A stretch of DNA of 64,000 bases from Rhodanobacteraceae bacterium. Its GTDB lineage: Bacteria; Pseudomonadota; Gammaproteobacteria; Xanthomonadales; Rhodanobacteraceae. The stretch lies in the NCBI GenBank assembly GCA_004299555.1, contig SCQU01000011.1, forward strand, positions 1 through 64,000, written 5' to 3'. Positions 1-11,213 of this stretch are shown in pieces. The position numbers and the translations under genes are program-made. The notes under the pieces were generated by a model. The model ran no database searches, was not told the origin of the DNA, and was given only the letters and a program-made list of their open reading frames with translations. Numbering within the stretch: position 1 is the stretch's first letter; each line of letters opens with the position of its first letter.

Positions 1-231
1 TGAACGCTGCAGCGTTTGCGCCTGGCGCGCTTGTGCAGTCTTTTCCGTCCGTTGCGCCTGCGCACGCTGTTGCGTTTGTGCCCGTTGCACCGATTGCGCC
101 CGCTCCGCTTGCGCGCGTTGGTCGGTCTGCCGAGCTTGCTCGCGCTGTCGCGTCTGTGAACGCTGCAGCGTTTGCGCCTGGCGCGCTTGTGCAGTCTTTT
201 CCGTCCGTTGCGCCTGCGCACGCTGTTGCGT
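1..231 (-). repeat. Direct repeat, two 75-bp copies 156 bp apart
   Basis: Positions 1-75 and 157-231 are identical base for base and diverge at 76/232. The first copy begins at the window edge, so the repeat may continue outside. The period of 156 bp equals 52 codons, so the frame of the Gln/Arg-rich tail is kept. The 81 bases between the copies encode similar Gln/Arg/Ala sequence without being identical. This looks like a recent in-frame duplication. Confidence 0.85.
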
Positions 232-852
232 CAGTGGAACCGCACGGACCCGGGTTGAGCGCCGTTGCTGGACCTGCCGAGTTACGGCTTCACGCGGTTG
301 GTAGCGATAGTCCCGGGTCCGGATCGAGGTTTGTTGCGTTGTCGTGCGCGGGTAGCGTGCCCCGAAGTACTGTCGTTGGTAGGTCGGCAATGGTGCCGCC
401 CTCGGGGCCGAATTACGGTTCCACCGGTCCCATCCGTTGTGTTGCGACGACCACCTTTGCCCCCAGCGATCACCCCAGCGCGGCGCCGCATCGGCGCCCC
501 AGCCCCGGAAATACGACGGCGGTTCACGGTAATAACGCACCGGGACGCGCAGCACGAAAAGCGGCACGTTGTCGGGGCTCACTTCCTGCCACGGCCCGTT
601 GTACCAAGTGCTCGCATACCAGTTGTCACGCTGGTAGACCCAGTACGCGCCATCGTAAAAGAAGTAATTTGAGCGCGCGCCCGGGTCGTAGTAAACGGGG
701 TAGCCCGGCACCTGGACCATTTGCGGGTACATCGGCATGTCGATGCCGATGTTGACACCGGGGAACCCGATCGCCACGCTGATTTGAGCGTGGGCCGCGA
801 TGACCGGGCTGAACATCAGCGACAACGCGAGGGGTAGATAACGCATCTTCAT
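1..852 (-). CDS. Exported Gln/Arg-rich protein, 3' end cut by window edge
   Basis: The frame stays open for 284 codons from an ATG at 852 and runs off the window, so the C-terminus is missing. An AGGAGA ribosome site sits 7 bases before the start. Residues 1-22 look like a signal peptide ending AHA. Residues about 25-130 are rich in Tyr, Trp and Pro (FYDGAYWVYQ, WYNGPW, RVPVRYYREPP, then RGW and RWGDRWG). From about residue 190 the chain is almost only Gln, Arg, Ala and Thr, with an internal duplication, and is probably disordered or coiled. I recognise the general type, an uncharacterised secreted or envelope protein of proteobacteria, but can assign no function. The opposite strand is also open but has neither signal peptide nor ribosome site. 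Confidence 0.75.
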   Translation of the reverse strand, partial: MKMRYLPLALSLMFSPVIAAHAQISVAIGFPGVNIGIDMPMYPQMVQVPGYPVYYDPGARSNYFFYDGAYWVYQRDNWYASTWYNGPWQEVSPDNVPLFVLRVPVRYYREPPSYFRGWGADAAPRWGDRWGQRWSSQHNGWDRWNRNSAPRAAPLPTYQRQYFGARYPRTTTQQTSIRTRDYRYQPREAVTRQVQQRRSTRVRAVPLTQQRAQAQRTEKTAQARQAQTLQRSQTRQREQARQTDQRAQAERAQSVQRAQTQQRAQAQRTEKTAQARQAQTLQRS

Positions 853-1611
853 TTCCGTCTCCTGCTGGTTGCATCGCCAGCACAGCCTTCCGTTGGAAGC
901 CGAATCCTTCGCGCGGAACCGGGACCTGCAAATCCGCGGTAATCCTGCAAGCGTACTCGGCACCGCGACTGAAGCAGCGATACTCGTTGACAGCGTCGGT
1001 GCGCTCGCCTTTTCGGGCTGTTCGGTAGCACACACAACGCGACGGCCGTTCACGTGCGGTGTATCTGCAGGTTGTTTCAGCGCTCCCTTGAACGGCTCAG
1101 GTGGACCAGCCTTTCAGCCTGAGACACCATGACCACGCGTTGCACCACCCAGCAAGCCGCAGCCCCACCACCCGTTGCAAGGTATCCACGGAAGATGGGG
1201 TCCGTCTCGAGATGCGCTGCACGCGACGAACCTGAAAGCCAATCGACCGATCCAGCAGCCCATCGACACTTGGGCGCCGCCGCCAATCGCGGGTGCTCCG
1301 GGAATCCCGCCGCAGTCGAACCGCTGCACTCCAGGACGCATGGAAGCGATGCGGCCAACAGACCGGCGGCCAACAACTGCAAACAACCGCGCCGCTGGCG
1401 CGTTCCGCCGCCAAGACTGACCAACCCAACCGGCTGTTCGCTGGCGACAGCAACGGGCCGCACAGCGAGAGCCGGGCCGGAGAAGCCAGCACCGGCTGGC
1501 TGATCAGCAAGGCTCGATATGCACGGCAGGTTGGAACGCGGGACGCAAGTCAGCGGGCAGGCCTGGACTGCCGGCTACGCCGGCCGCTGCACCAGGTCCG
1601 CGTAGCGCGCA
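853..1611. other. Long gap without a supportable gene
   Basis: About 760 bases between two minus-strand genes. Several short overlapping frames exist on both strands, but none starts at a good ribosome site or encodes anything I recognise. An inverted pair CTCAGG/CCTGAG lies near 1097-1124. The part next to 852 must hold the promoter of the exported-protein gene. A decayed gene or an unannotated RNA is possible. Confidence 0.5.
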
Positions 1612-1926
1612 TCAGCGGTCGTCGCGCGTGTACACCACCCCGTTCTCGACACGGACGGGAAAGCTCGCGACCGGTTCGGTAGGCGGCATTTTTGTTGCCG
1701 CACCGGTGCGTACGTCGAAGCGTCCGCCGTGGCGCGGACATTCAATTTCGAACCCGCAGACTTCGCCGCCCGCCAACTCGCCGCCATCGTGCGTGCAGAC
1801 GTCCTCGATCGCGTACAGGTTGCCATCGAGGTTGTAGACCGCAATCGCGGTGTCGCCATCCCAGGCCACCTTGAACTCACCGGGCAACAGTTCACCTTCC
1901 GCACACACTTCAACCCAATCAGTCAT
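1612..1926 (-). CDS. Rieske-type ferredoxin (non-heme oxygenase ferredoxin-like)
   Basis: A 104-residue single-domain Rieske [2Fe-2S] protein. The two ligand pairs are visible: C44-T-H46 (CTHDGGEL) and C63-P-R-H66 (CPRHGGRF), the spacing expected of small Rieske ferredoxins that feed electrons to oxygenases or reductases. The start at 1926 gives the sequence MTDWVEVC, which fits the family; longer readings add a tail without family character. It is the last gene of the suf operon, 10 bases after the GNAT gene. No oxygenase is nearby, so its partner is unknown. A link to Fe-S assembly or repair is inferred from position only. Confidence 0.88.
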   Translation of the reverse strand: MTDWVEVCAEGELLPGEFKVAWDGDTAIAVYNLDGNLYAIEDVCTHDGGELAGGEVCGFEIECPRHGGRFDVRTGAATKMPPTEPVASFPVRVENGVVYTRDDR

Positions 1927-1936
1927 CGCCACACAC

Positions 1937-2479
1937 TCACAGTTGCTTGACCAGCCATTCGAAACGCAGGTCGCCGCGCCTGGGTACGCCAAACCGGGCG
2001 TCGCCGTAGGGGAACGGTTTGTACTCGCCGGTCCGCCGATAACCGCGCCGCTGGTACCACGCGATGAGTTCGGCGCGTACATCGATGACGGTCATGCGCA
2101 TCGCCTTGCAGCGCCACTCCTCGCGTGCGACCCGCTCGGCTTCGGCCAACAGTGCGCGCCCGGTACCGTGGCCCTGGGTGCTCGGACGTACGGAAAACAT
2201 GCCGAAATACCCGTCCTCAGCATGCCCATCGGCGAGCCGTTCGAGCACGCAGCAGGCCACCAACTGCCCGTCGCACTCGGCCAGCAGCAAGCGCGCGGCC
2301 GGATTGGCTATCAATGCGGCAACCTCCTGCGCATCGGTGCGCTGGCCATCCAGAAGGTCCGCCTCGGTCGTCCAGCCCACGCGGCTCGCATCGCCGCGGT
2401 ACGCAGACTCCGTCAGCGCCACGATGGCATTGACGTCGTCCGGACCTGCGGTACGAAACCGCAGCCCCGCGGCATTCAT
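1937..2479 (-). CDS. GNAT-family N-acetyltransferase
   Basis: A 180-residue protein with one GNAT domain. Beta-strand 4 and the acetyl-CoA loop are clear (YFGMFSVRPSTQGHGTGRAL), with the pyrophosphate-binding QGHGTG near residues 101-106. The end IAWYQRRGYRRTGEY is the usual GNAT motif B. The substrate cannot be read from sequence. The start codon overlaps the sufS stop by four bases (ATGA), so it is translated in step with sufS and belongs to the suf operon. Whether it modifies a Suf protein or simply shares the promoter is unknown. Confidence 0.9.
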   Translation of the reverse strand: MNAAGLRFRTAGPDDVNAIVALTESAYRGDASRVGWTTEADLLDGQRTDAQEVAALIANPAARLLLAECDGQLVACCVLERLADGHAEDGYFGMFSVRPSTQGHGTGRALLAEAERVAREEWRCKAMRMTVIDVRAELIAWYQRRGYRRTGEYKPFPYGDARFGVPRRGDLRFEWLVKQL

Positions 2480-3726
2480 TGAAGCAGTTTCCGCACGCGG
2501 CCGAGCGCGGCGACAAACGCATCGATCTCGGCTTCGGTGTTGTAAAACGCCAGCGAGGCCCGGCAGGTGCCGGTGACGCCGTAAAACTGCATCAGCGGAT
2601 GGGCACAGTGGTGCCCGGAGCGCACGGCGACGCCTTCCTGGTCCAGCAGCGTCGCCAGGTCGTGCGCGTGCATACCGTCGATCAGAAACGAAATCACCGC
2701 CGCCTTGTTTGCCGCGCGGCCGATGATGCGCAGCCCAGGCACGGCCTCCAGCCGCGGCGTCGCGTATTCCAGCAGTGCGTGTTCACGCGCGGCGATGTTT
2801 TCCATGCCGATACGCGTAAGGTAATCAATCGCGACCCCGAGGCCGGCAAAGCCCGCCGTGTTGGGCGTCCCGGCTTCAAACTTGTGCGGCGAATCGGCAA
2901 AGGTCGTGCCATCGAAGGTCACGGTACGGATCATCTCGCCGCCGCCGAAGAAAGGCGGCATGGATTCCAGGATCTCGCGCCGCGCCCACAGCGCGCCGGT
3001 GCCGGTCGGGCCGCACATCTTGTGGCCGGTCACGACGTAGAAATCGCAACCAATCGCCTTGACGTTGAGCGGCAGGTGCGGCGCCGATTGCGAGCCGTCG
3101 ACCAGCAGCGGGATGCCGCGCTTGCGGCACTCGCGGGCCAGCTCCTTCACCGGGTTGATCGTGCCGAGCACGTTGGAAACGTGGACCACACCGGCGAACT
3201 TCACTTCCGGCGTCAACGCCTCGATGAACTTCTCGACGATCAGCTCACCCGCTTCGGTGATGGGCGCCACCTTCAAATGCGCCCCCGTGAGCTTGCAGAT
3301 CAGCTGCCACGGCACGATGTCCGCGTGGTGTTCCATCGCGGTCACCAGCACCGCGTCACCCGGCTTCAGCCGCGGCAGCAGGTAGCTGTAGGCCACGAGG
3401 TTGGTCGCCATCGTGGTGCCCGACGTCAGCACGATTTCGTCGCGGTGGCTGGCGCCCAGAAACACCGCCAGCTTGTCGCGCGCACCCTCATAGAGCGCGG
3501 TCGCCTCCTCGCTCAATTGATGTACCGCGCGCGACACATTGGCGTTGTGTTCGCGGTAGAACGCGTCCACCGCCTCGATGACCTGCCGCGGCTTCTGCGC
3601 CGTGTTGGCACTGTCCAGATAGATCAGCGGCTTGCCGTGAACCTTGCGCGCGAGAATCGGGAAGTCCTTGCGCACGCAAGCCCAATCAACCGCCACTGGG
3701 CGCACGTCCTTGGCCGCGACACTCAT
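2476..3726 (-). CDS. sufS: Cysteine desulfurase SufS
   Basis: A 416-residue PLP enzyme that removes sulfur from cysteine as a bound persulfide for Fe-S cluster assembly on SufBCD. The PLP lysine is Lys236 in VTGHKMCGPTGTG. The persulfide cysteine is Cys374 in SGHHCAHPLM, the short-loop form typical of group II (SufS/CsdA) desulfurases. MEHHAD and DGSQSAPH are the conserved cofactor segments. The start at 3726 overlaps the sufD stop (ATGA); a longer reading would add 14 residues inside sufD. No sufE or sufU is in the window, so the sulfur acceptor must lie elsewhere. Confidence 0.97.
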   Translation of the reverse strand: MSVAAKDVRPVAVDWACVRKDFPILARKVHGKPLIYLDSANTAQKPRQVIEAVDAFYREHNANVSRAVHQLSEEATALYEGARDKLAVFLGASHRDEIVLTSGTTMATNLVAYSYLLPRLKPGDAVLVTAMEHHADIVPWQLICKLTGAHLKVAPITEAGELIVEKFIEALTPEVKFAGVVHVSNVLGTINPVKELARECRKRGIPLLVDGSQSAPHLPLNVKAIGCDFYVVTGHKMCGPTGTGALWARREILESMPPFFGGGEMIRTVTFDGTTFADSPHKFEAGTPNTAGFAGLGVAIDYLTRIGMENIAAREHALLEYATPRLEAVPGLRIIGRAANKAAVISFLIDGMHAHDLATLLDQEGVAVRSGHHCAHPLMQFYGVTGTCRASLAFYNTEAEIDAFVAALGRVRKLLQ

Positions 3727-5041
3727 GCCGACGCCTCCGGCAGCTGTTGGGCCAGGAGCGCCTCGCAATATTCACGCAGCGCCTGCGGTTGGACGCCGTC
3801 CAGTGCCACCAGGCAAAATGCACGCACGAGGATCCGCCGCGCCTGTTCCAGGGGGATGCCGCGCGAGCGCAGGTAAAACAGTACGTGTTCGTCGAGCTGG
3901 CCGACCGTGGCGCCGTGGTTGGCCTTGACCTCGTCGGCGTAGATTTCGAGCGCCGGCCGCGTATCGATTTCGGCATCCGGTGACAGCAGCAGGTTCTTGT
4001 TGTAGAAGCTGCCGTCGGCGCCATCGGCGCCGGGTTGCACCAAAATACGCCCGTGCACCACGCCGCGCGCACGGCCGTCGGCCACGCCACGCCACACGGA
4101 TGAGCTGACCGTATCCCGCCCGCGATGCGTCACCAGGATTTCGGCATCGGCGTGCTGGCGTCCGTGCAAAATGAAGGCACCATGGCTGACGAAACGCGAA
4201 CGCGCGCCGGTCATTTCGACCCTGACCTCGTGGCGCGCCAGCTTGCCGCCAAGCTCCAAGGCATGCAGGTCAACCGTTGCATCATCGTGCAACCGAATAT
4301 GCGTACGCCGCATCAGGGTCGCGTCGATGCTGGCCTGCTGCACGCTGGTCCAGCCGAGGTGCGCGTGCTCACGCACACTGATGTCGCGAACGATGTTGCT
4401 GAAGTGCCCGGTCGCCGCGTCCCCGAGGTGATGCTCGACGATGTCAACGCTGGCACCGGTACCGACTTCGATCAAACTGCGCACGTGCCACGCGGTTGCG
4501 GCGTCCGCGGCGACCCCGACATGCACGAGGTGCAGCGGCGCCTCGACCACGGTGCCCGCGGCAATTTTCAACACCACACCATCGGCCGCCAGCGCACGAT
4601 TCAACAAGGTGAACCCGTCGTCGTCGTCCGCGACGTGCCCGCCCAGCAAAAACCGCAGCGGTTCGGGATCATCGCGCAATGCCGACGCGAGCGAGCCAAC
4701 GGCAACACCAGGTGACAACGCCGCGAGGCTGGAAAGATCCGCGCGAAATACGCCGTTGACGAACACGAGGCGCGGCCCTTCCACGCCGGGAAGCTGCAAC
4801 CACGCGGCATCGACACCGCGGGTCGCGGCTGCAGGATCCTGCGCGGCGTAGCCACGCTGCGCGAACGCGCGCAATGACGTGTAACGCCACAGCTCGTTGC
4901 GCTGGTCCGGCAATCCGCGCGCGGCAAATGCCTGCAGCGCTTCGCTGCGCGCGGCGTCCAGCCACGCGAGCCCGCTCCCAGGCAGCCGCGCCGCCGCTGC
5001 CGCATCCTGCATGGACTGTGCAAAGGAAACGGCCGCGGTAG

Positions 5042-5045
<4 letters not shown>
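3723..5045 (-). CDS. sufD: Fe-S assembly scaffold protein SufD
   Basis: A 440-residue SufD, partner of SufB in the SufBC2D scaffold. The N-terminal helical part holds the typical RNELWRYTSL. The middle is the beta-helix. The C-terminal SufB/D domain carries YNKNLLLSPDAEID, EIYADEVKANHGATVGQLDE and FYLRSRGIP, including the conserved His of the SufB/SufD interface. A GTG start at 5045 overlaps the sufC stop (GTGA), which suggests coupled translation. The family has no good ATG nearer the conserved region, so I prefer GTG over the longer reading that begins inside sufC. Confidence 0.95.
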
Positions 5046-5806
<761 letters not shown>

Positions 5807-5831
5807 GGTTGTTCCTTGCGTGGTTCCCATA

Positions 5832-7271
<1,440 letters not shown>

Positions 7272-7284
7272 ATTTTGCTTTCCT

Positions 7285-7716
7285 TCATACTGCGTGGGCG
7301 CTGCTGCCGCCCACGCGACGATGCAACATGTCGGCCAGACTCACGGCCCGCAACGCACGATCGATGGTGGCGCCGATGCCTTGCCAGTCGCGCGCGACCG
7401 AGCAATAGGCCTGCCGCTCGCAGCCGGCATGTCCCAGGCTGCACTCGGTAAGGCCGATCGGCCCATCCAGCGCCTCGACGATTTCGGCCAATGAAATGTC
7501 CTTGGCGGCGCGCGCCAGGCGATAACCGCCGGTGACACCGCGAAACGATTCGACCAGCCCGGCCTGCGCCAGATGCTTCAACAATTTGCTGACGGTCGGC
7601 AGTTCCAGCCTGGTTTCTTCACCGATTTGGGTCGCCGACACGACGCTCACCGGATGGCGTGCAAGACACGCCATCACCACGGAAGCGTAATCGGCAAGTC
7701 GGCTCACACGGATCAT
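7285..7716 (-). CDS. Rrf2-family Fe-S responsive regulator of the suf operon
   Basis: A 143-residue Rrf2 protein, first gene of the suf operon. The N-terminal winged helix ([15 protein letters not shown], then [20 protein letters not shown]) binds DNA. Three cysteines, Cys92, Cys99 and Cys105 (ECSLGHAGC...YC), should hold an Fe-S cluster. Their spacing differs by one residue from classical IscR, as in the SUF-linked branch of Rrf2. The start at 7716 matches the usual N-terminus; a reading from 7854 would run through the promoter. It probably represses its own operon when Fe-S supply is adequate, by analogy with the family. Confidence 0.92.
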   Translation of the reverse strand: MIRVSRLADYASVVMACLARHPVSVVSATQIGEETRLELPTVSKLLKHLAQAGLVESFRGVTGGYRLARAAKDISLAEIVEALDGPIGLTECSLGHAGCERQAYCSVARDWQGIGATIDRALRAVSLADMLHRRVGGSSAHAV

Positions 7717-7737
7717 GTGTGGATGCGCGTCCAAATA

Positions 7738-7754
7738 AGTACCAATATCGTACT
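7738..7754. promoter_or_regulatory. Dyad over the suf -10 box, likely Rrf2 operator
   Basis: AGTACCAATATCGTACT is a perfect 5-bp inverted repeat (AGTAC/GTACT) with a 7-base spacer. It covers the -10 hexamer and the expected start of transcription. A repressor bound here would block RNA polymerase. The Rrf2 protein encoded just downstream is the obvious candidate. No binding data can be read from sequence. Confidence 0.5.
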
Positions 7755-7775
7755 GATTCACCCGGACCGTCGCAA
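7747..7775 (-). promoter_or_regulatory. Sigma-70 promoter of the suf operon
   Basis: On the minus strand TTGCGA (7775-7770) and TACGAT (7752-7747) are separated by 17 bases, a good match to the vegetative promoter. Transcription would begin near 7740, leaving a leader of about 25 bases before the rrf2 ATG at 7716. Confidence 0.65.
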
Positions 7776-7815
7776 GCACGGCGCGCGCACCAGACGCCTG
7801 CTCGGCGGGATCACG

Positions 7816-7849
7816 CAAAAAGAAATGGGCGCCGTGTGGCGCCCATTTC
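7816..7849 (-). terminator. Rho-independent terminator of rpsF-rpsR-rplI
   Basis: Read on the minus strand, a 12-bp perfect stem (GAAATGGGCGCC paired with GGCGCCCATTTC, ACAC loop) is followed at once by TTTTTGCG. It lies 40 bases after the rplI stop and just before the suf promoter, so it separates the two minus-strand operons. Confidence 0.9.
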
Positions 7850-7888
7850 GTCATCGCACCCGGCGCTGCCGGGCCAGGCCATCGCGCA

Positions 7889-8338
7889 TCAGGCCTGCGC
7901 GACCACGTGCACCTTCACCGGCGCCTTGACGTCGGCGTACAGCGACACCTCGATGTCGTAGTCACCAAGGTTGTGGATCGCACCCTCCGGCATGATTACT
8001 TCGCTCTTCTCCAGCGCGAGGCCCTGGGCGGTGAAAGCCTCGGCGATATCGCGCGGACCAATCGAACCAAACAGCTTGCCTTCGGGGCTGGCGTTGGCGG
8101 CAATCGTTGCCTCGGCGTTCTCGAACTTGCCGGCACGCGCCTGCGCGTTGGCCAGCAGCGCATCGGCCTTGGCCTGGTACTCGGCACGCTTGGCCTCGAA
8201 TGCCTCGAGGTTGGCCTTGGTAGCGGGCACGGCCTTGCCCTGCGGCACCAGATAGTTGCGGCCGTAACCCGGCTTCACCTTGACCTTGTCGCCCAGGGCG
8301 CCAAGGTTTTTCACTTTTTCCAGCAGAACGATTTCCAT
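7889..8338 (-). CDS. rplI: 50S ribosomal protein L9
   Basis: 149 residues, standard L9 length. The N-terminal RNA-binding domain is intact ([30 protein letters not shown]), followed by the long connecting helix (about 45-75) and the C-terminal domain with KLFGSIG and the ending [15 protein letters not shown]. It is the last gene of the rpsF-rpsR-rplI operon, 90 bases after rpsR, and is followed by a strong terminator. Confidence 0.98.
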   Translation of the reverse strand: MEIVLLEKVKNLGALGDKVKVKPGYGRNYLVPQGKAVPATKANLEAFEAKRAEYQAKADALLANAQARAGKFENAEATIAANASPEGKLFGSIGPRDIAEAFTAQGLALEKSEVIMPEGAIHNLGDYDIEVSLYADVKAPVKVHVVAQA

Positions 8339-8428
8339 GGGATTCTCCGATTCGTTAGCCGCGGCACGTGCCGCGGCAGCTTGCGCTGTCCGAATCAGTT
8401 CCGCGCAGGTGCACGGAACGGATCAGGC

Positions 8429-8659
8429 TCAAACAACGTGGCTGTCGCTGTAGGGCAGCAGGGCCAGAAAACGGGCACGCTTGACCGCGGTGGTCAACTG
8501 GCGCTGGTAGCGCGCCTTGGTGCCGGTGATGCGGCTGGGAACGACCTTGCCGGTCTCGGTGATGTACTGCTTCAGCGTGGCGAGATCCTTGTAGTCGATG
8601 TGCTCGACGCCCTCGGCGGTGAAGCGGCAGAACTTGCGGCGGCGGAAAAATTTTGACAT
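8429..8659 (-). CDS. rpsR: 30S ribosomal protein S18
   Basis: 76 residues, the usual size. The conserved S18 segments are present: [11 protein letters not shown] at the start, [35 protein letters not shown] in the core and the ending [16 protein letters not shown]18 binds with S6 on the small-subunit platform, and the two genes sit side by side, 26 bases apart. priB, found between them in enterics, is absent. Confidence 0.98.
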   Translation of the reverse strand: MSKFFRRRKFCRFTAEGVEHIDYKDLATLKQYITETGKVVPSRITGTKARYQRQLTTAVKRARFLALLPYSDSHVV

Positions 8660-8685
8660 GTCGGTGTCTCCGGTTCAGGTGCGGA

Positions 8686-9084
8686 TCAATTGTCGGCGCG
8701 ATCGTGGTTGTGGCCGTGACCGTCGCCGCTGTCCTCATCGTGACGGCGGGTGGGCTTGTCTTCCTTGCTGGCCTTCATGATCAGCGACGGCTCGGTTTCG
8801 ATGCCGTGCCATTGCACGATCAGGTGGCGCAAAACCGCATCGTTGAAACGGAATCCGGACTTGAGCTCGGTGATCGCCTCCGGCCCGCACTCGATGTTCA
8901 TGAGCGCGTAGTGGGCCTTGGCCAGATGCTGGATCGGATAGGCCAGCTGGCGGCGGCCCCAGTCTTCGACGCGATGCACCTTGCCGCCTTCGCCCTCGAT
9001 CAGGGCCTTGTAGCGTTCGAGCATCCCGGGGACCTGTTCGCTTTGATCCGGGTGAACCAGAAACACGACTTCGTAATGACGCAT
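8686..9084 (-). CDS. rpsF: 30S ribosomal protein S6
   Basis: 132 residues: the S6 ferredoxin-like fold ([21 protein letters not shown], then [20 protein letters not shown] and [13 protein letters not shown]) followed by a charged tail of Asp, Glu, Arg and His after residue 105. Such acidic tails are common; in enterics they are the target of RimK glutamylation. Here the tail ends in a His/Asp-rich segment. A GTGAGG ribosome site lies within a possible S6:S18-binding hairpin directly ahead of the gene. Confidence 0.97.
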   Translation of the reverse strand: MRHYEVVFLVHPDQSEQVPGMLERYKALIEGEGGKVHRVEDWGRRQLAYPIQHLAKAHYALMNIECGPEAITELKSGFRFNDAVLRHLIVQWHGIETEPSLIMKASKEDKPTRRHDEDSGDGHGHNHDRADN

Positions 9085-9088
9085 TGCA

Positions 9089-9119
9089 CATTCCTCACGG
9101 ATGTCGCCAGGCCGGAATG
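9089..9119 (-). promoter_or_regulatory. Candidate S6:S18 autoregulatory leader hairpin
   Basis: On the mRNA, CATTCC (9119-9114) can pair with GGAATG (9094-9089), only 4 bases before the rpsF start codon. The enclosed loop ends CCGTGA, so a CCG lies next to the closing stem and the ribosome site is inside the structure. Known rpsF leaders bind the S6:S18 pair through a CCG next to a stem at this place. The match was made by eye, without a covariance model. Confidence 0.45.
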
Positions 9120-9243
9120 GCGTGACGGGGCAGCCTCCCGGCTGGCAAGCCAGCGGTGAGGCGAGGGTTCCCCCGCATGCAACGCACGCAGGGAACCGCC
9201 GATTCTAAAGGCAATCAGGGTGTTGCCGCAAGCGGCGGCCGCG

Positions 9244-9579
9244 TCAGGCAGAAGCGCCGATGGTGAAACTTTCACCGCAACCGCAGGCCGCCGTGGCGTT
9301 GGGATTCTCGAACACGAACGCCGCGTTCAGTCCGGCGCGGGCGTAGTCGATCCGCGTGCCATCCAGGAGCGGCAAATCCTCGGCCCTGACAAAGACCTTG
9401 ATGCCGTCAAGGTCAAACAGCCGGTCCGCGGCCGTCACGGCCTGGGCAAGGTCAACCGCGTAGCCAAACCCGGAGCACCCCTTGCGCGTGACGCCGAAAC
9501 GGATGCCGGGAGCCTCGGGGTGCTGGCCCAGGAAGTCGCGCATGCGCGCGGCGGCGGCGGCGGTCAGTTCAATGCCCAT
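9244..9579 (-). CDS. iscA: A-type Fe-S carrier protein IscA
   Basis: 111 residues. The three cluster-binding cysteines are Cys35 (RKGCSGFGY) and Cys99/Cys101 in the C-terminal CGCGESF, as in IscA/SufA carriers that pass clusters or iron to target proteins. The segment [24 protein letters not shown] resembles IscA more than ErpA, but the three paralogues are hard to separate by eye. No isc genes are nearby; suf lies on the far side of the ribosomal protein operon. It faces asnS across 88 bases. Confidence 0.88.
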   Translation of the reverse strand: MGIELTAAAAARMRDFLGQHPEAPGIRFGVTRKGCSGFGYAVDLAQAVTAADRLFDLDGIKVFVRAEDLPLLDGTRIDYARAGLNAAFVFENPNATAACGCGESFTIGASA

Positions 9580-9667
9580 GGCGAATGTCGGTCTGCGGAG
9601 GCGGCTGCGCTATTATCGCGCGTTCACCTTTCGGGTACACACCCTAGCACGGACACGGCTTCGATCC

Positions 9668-11068
9668 ATGGCAATCTTGAGCGTCAAACAGGCACTGGCC
9701 GGCAGCACGCCGAAGGACACCCCGGTCGAAATCCGCGGCTGGGTCAGGACCCGGCGGGACTCGAAGGCGGGCCTGTCGTTCGTCAACCTGACCGATGGTT
9801 CGTGCTTTGCATCCTTGCAGGTGGTCGCGCCTGCGACATTGCCGAACTACGCAAGCGAGGTGCAAAAGCTGTCCGCCGGCTGTTCGATCATCGCGCGCGG
9901 CACGCTGGTGCCTTCACAGGGCAAAGGCCAGGCCTTCGAGCTGCAGGCAACCGCCATTGAAGTGCCCGGATTCGTCGACGAACCCGACACCTACCCCATC
10001 CAGCCCAAACAGCATTCGCCCGAGTTCCTGCGTGAGGTCGCACACCTGCGCCCGCGTACCAACCTGTTTGGCGCGGTGTCGCGCGTACGCCACACCATGA
10101 TGACCGCGATCCACCGGCACCTGAGCGAACAGGGTTTCGTGTGGGTCAACACGCCGCTCATCACCACTTCCGATGCCGAAGGCGCGGGCGACATGTTCCG
10201 CGTCTCGACGCTTGATTTGGCCAACCCGCCGCGCGACGCCGGGGGCACCATCGACTTTCGCCGCGACTTCTTCGGCCGCGAGGCATTCCTCACCGTGTCC
10301 GGCCAGTTGAACGTCGAGGCGTACTGCCTGGCGCTGTCGAAGGTGTACACCTTTGGTCCGACCTTTCGCGCCGAAAATTCCAACACGCCGCGCCACCTGG
10401 CGGAGTTCTGGATGTGCGAACCCGAGCTTGCCTTCGCCGATCTCGCGGCCGACGCCGACTGCGCCGAGGCGTTCCTGAAGGCCATCTTCAAGGCCGTGCT
10501 GGAAGAGCGCGCGGACGACATGGCGTTCTTCGCCGAGCGCGTCCAGAAGGATGCCGTCACCCGGCTGGAAAAGTTCATCGCCGCGCCCTTCGAGCGCGTC
10601 GACTACACCGACGCCATCGCGGCGCTGCAGAAATCCGGGCAGAAATTCGAGTTTCCAGTCGACTGGGGCGTCGATCTGCAGACCGAACACGAGCGCTGGC
10701 TGGCCGAAACCCACGTCGGCCGGCCGGTGGTCGTGATGAACTACCCCGAAAAGATCAAGGCGTTCTACATGCGTTTGAACGACGATGGAAAAACCGTCGC
10801 CGCGATGGACGTACTGGCACCCGGTATCGGCGAAATCATCGGCGGCTCGCAGCGCGAGGAGCGCCTGGATTACCTGGATCGCCGGATGGCACAGTTTGGC
10901 CTGGACCCGGCCCACTACCAGTGGTACCGGGACCTGCGCCGCTACGGCACGGTGCCGCACGCCGGTTTCGGGCTCGGGTTCGAGCGGCTGGTCGTGTACG
11001 TGTGCGGGCTCAGCAACATCCGCGACGCGATCCCCTACCCGCGCACACCCGGCCACGCGGAATTTTGA
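9668..11068 (+). CDS. asnS: Asparaginyl-tRNA synthetase
   Basis: 466 residues, class IIb. An N-terminal OB-fold anticodon-binding domain ([25 protein letters not shown]) is followed by the catalytic domain. Motif 2 is [25 protein letters not shown] and motif 3 is [15 protein letters not shown]. The long insertion with [18 protein letters not shown] is normal for AsnRS. The start at 9668 gives the family N-terminus ([10 protein letters not shown]). A TATTAT box at 9611-9616 is a weak -10 candidate without a good -35. Confidence 0.97.
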   Translation: MAILSVKQALAGSTPKDTPVEIRGWVRTRRDSKAGLSFVNLTDGSCFASLQVVAPATLPNYASEVQKLSAGCSIIARGTLVPSQGKGQAFELQATAIEVPGFVDEPDTYPIQPKQHSPEFLREVAHLRPRTNLFGAVSRVRHTMMTAIHRHLSEQGFVWVNTPLITTSDAEGAGDMFRVSTLDLANPPRDAGGTIDFRRDFFGREAFLTVSGQLNVEAYCLALSKVYTFGPTFRAENSNTPRHLAEFWMCEPELAFADLAADADCAEAFLKAIFKAVLEERADDMAFFAERVQKDAVTRLEKFIAAPFERVDYTDAIAALQKSGQKFEFPVDWGVDLQTEHERWLAETHVGRPVVVMNYPEKIKAFYMRLNDDGKTVAAMDVLAPGIGEIIGGSQREERLDYLDRRMAQFGLDPAHYQWYRDLRRYGTVPHAGFGLGFERLVVYVCGLSNIRDAIPYPRTPGHAEF

Positions 11069-11213
11069 CCCGCGCGGAACCCACGGGCGCGGCGCCGGTC
11101 GAATGCCGGCGACCCCGACTTCCGACGCATTTTCACGCGCGCGGCGATCTGTACACTGGGGCACGCCATAGCGCCGGTAGCCGGCTCCCCATCCACTCGC
11201 CCATCCCGTACCC

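Noticed and set aside
33-755. Plus-strand reading frame of 240 codons over the exported-protein gene
   Set aside because: It has no ribosome site or signal peptide and is the complement of the Gln/Arg-rich gene, whose codon pattern keeps the other strand open.
1050-1250. Possible glycine riboswitch, from CTCAGG-like sequence on the minus strand
   Set aside because: The conserved aptamer core (a GCCGAAGGGG-type segment) is not present on either strand.
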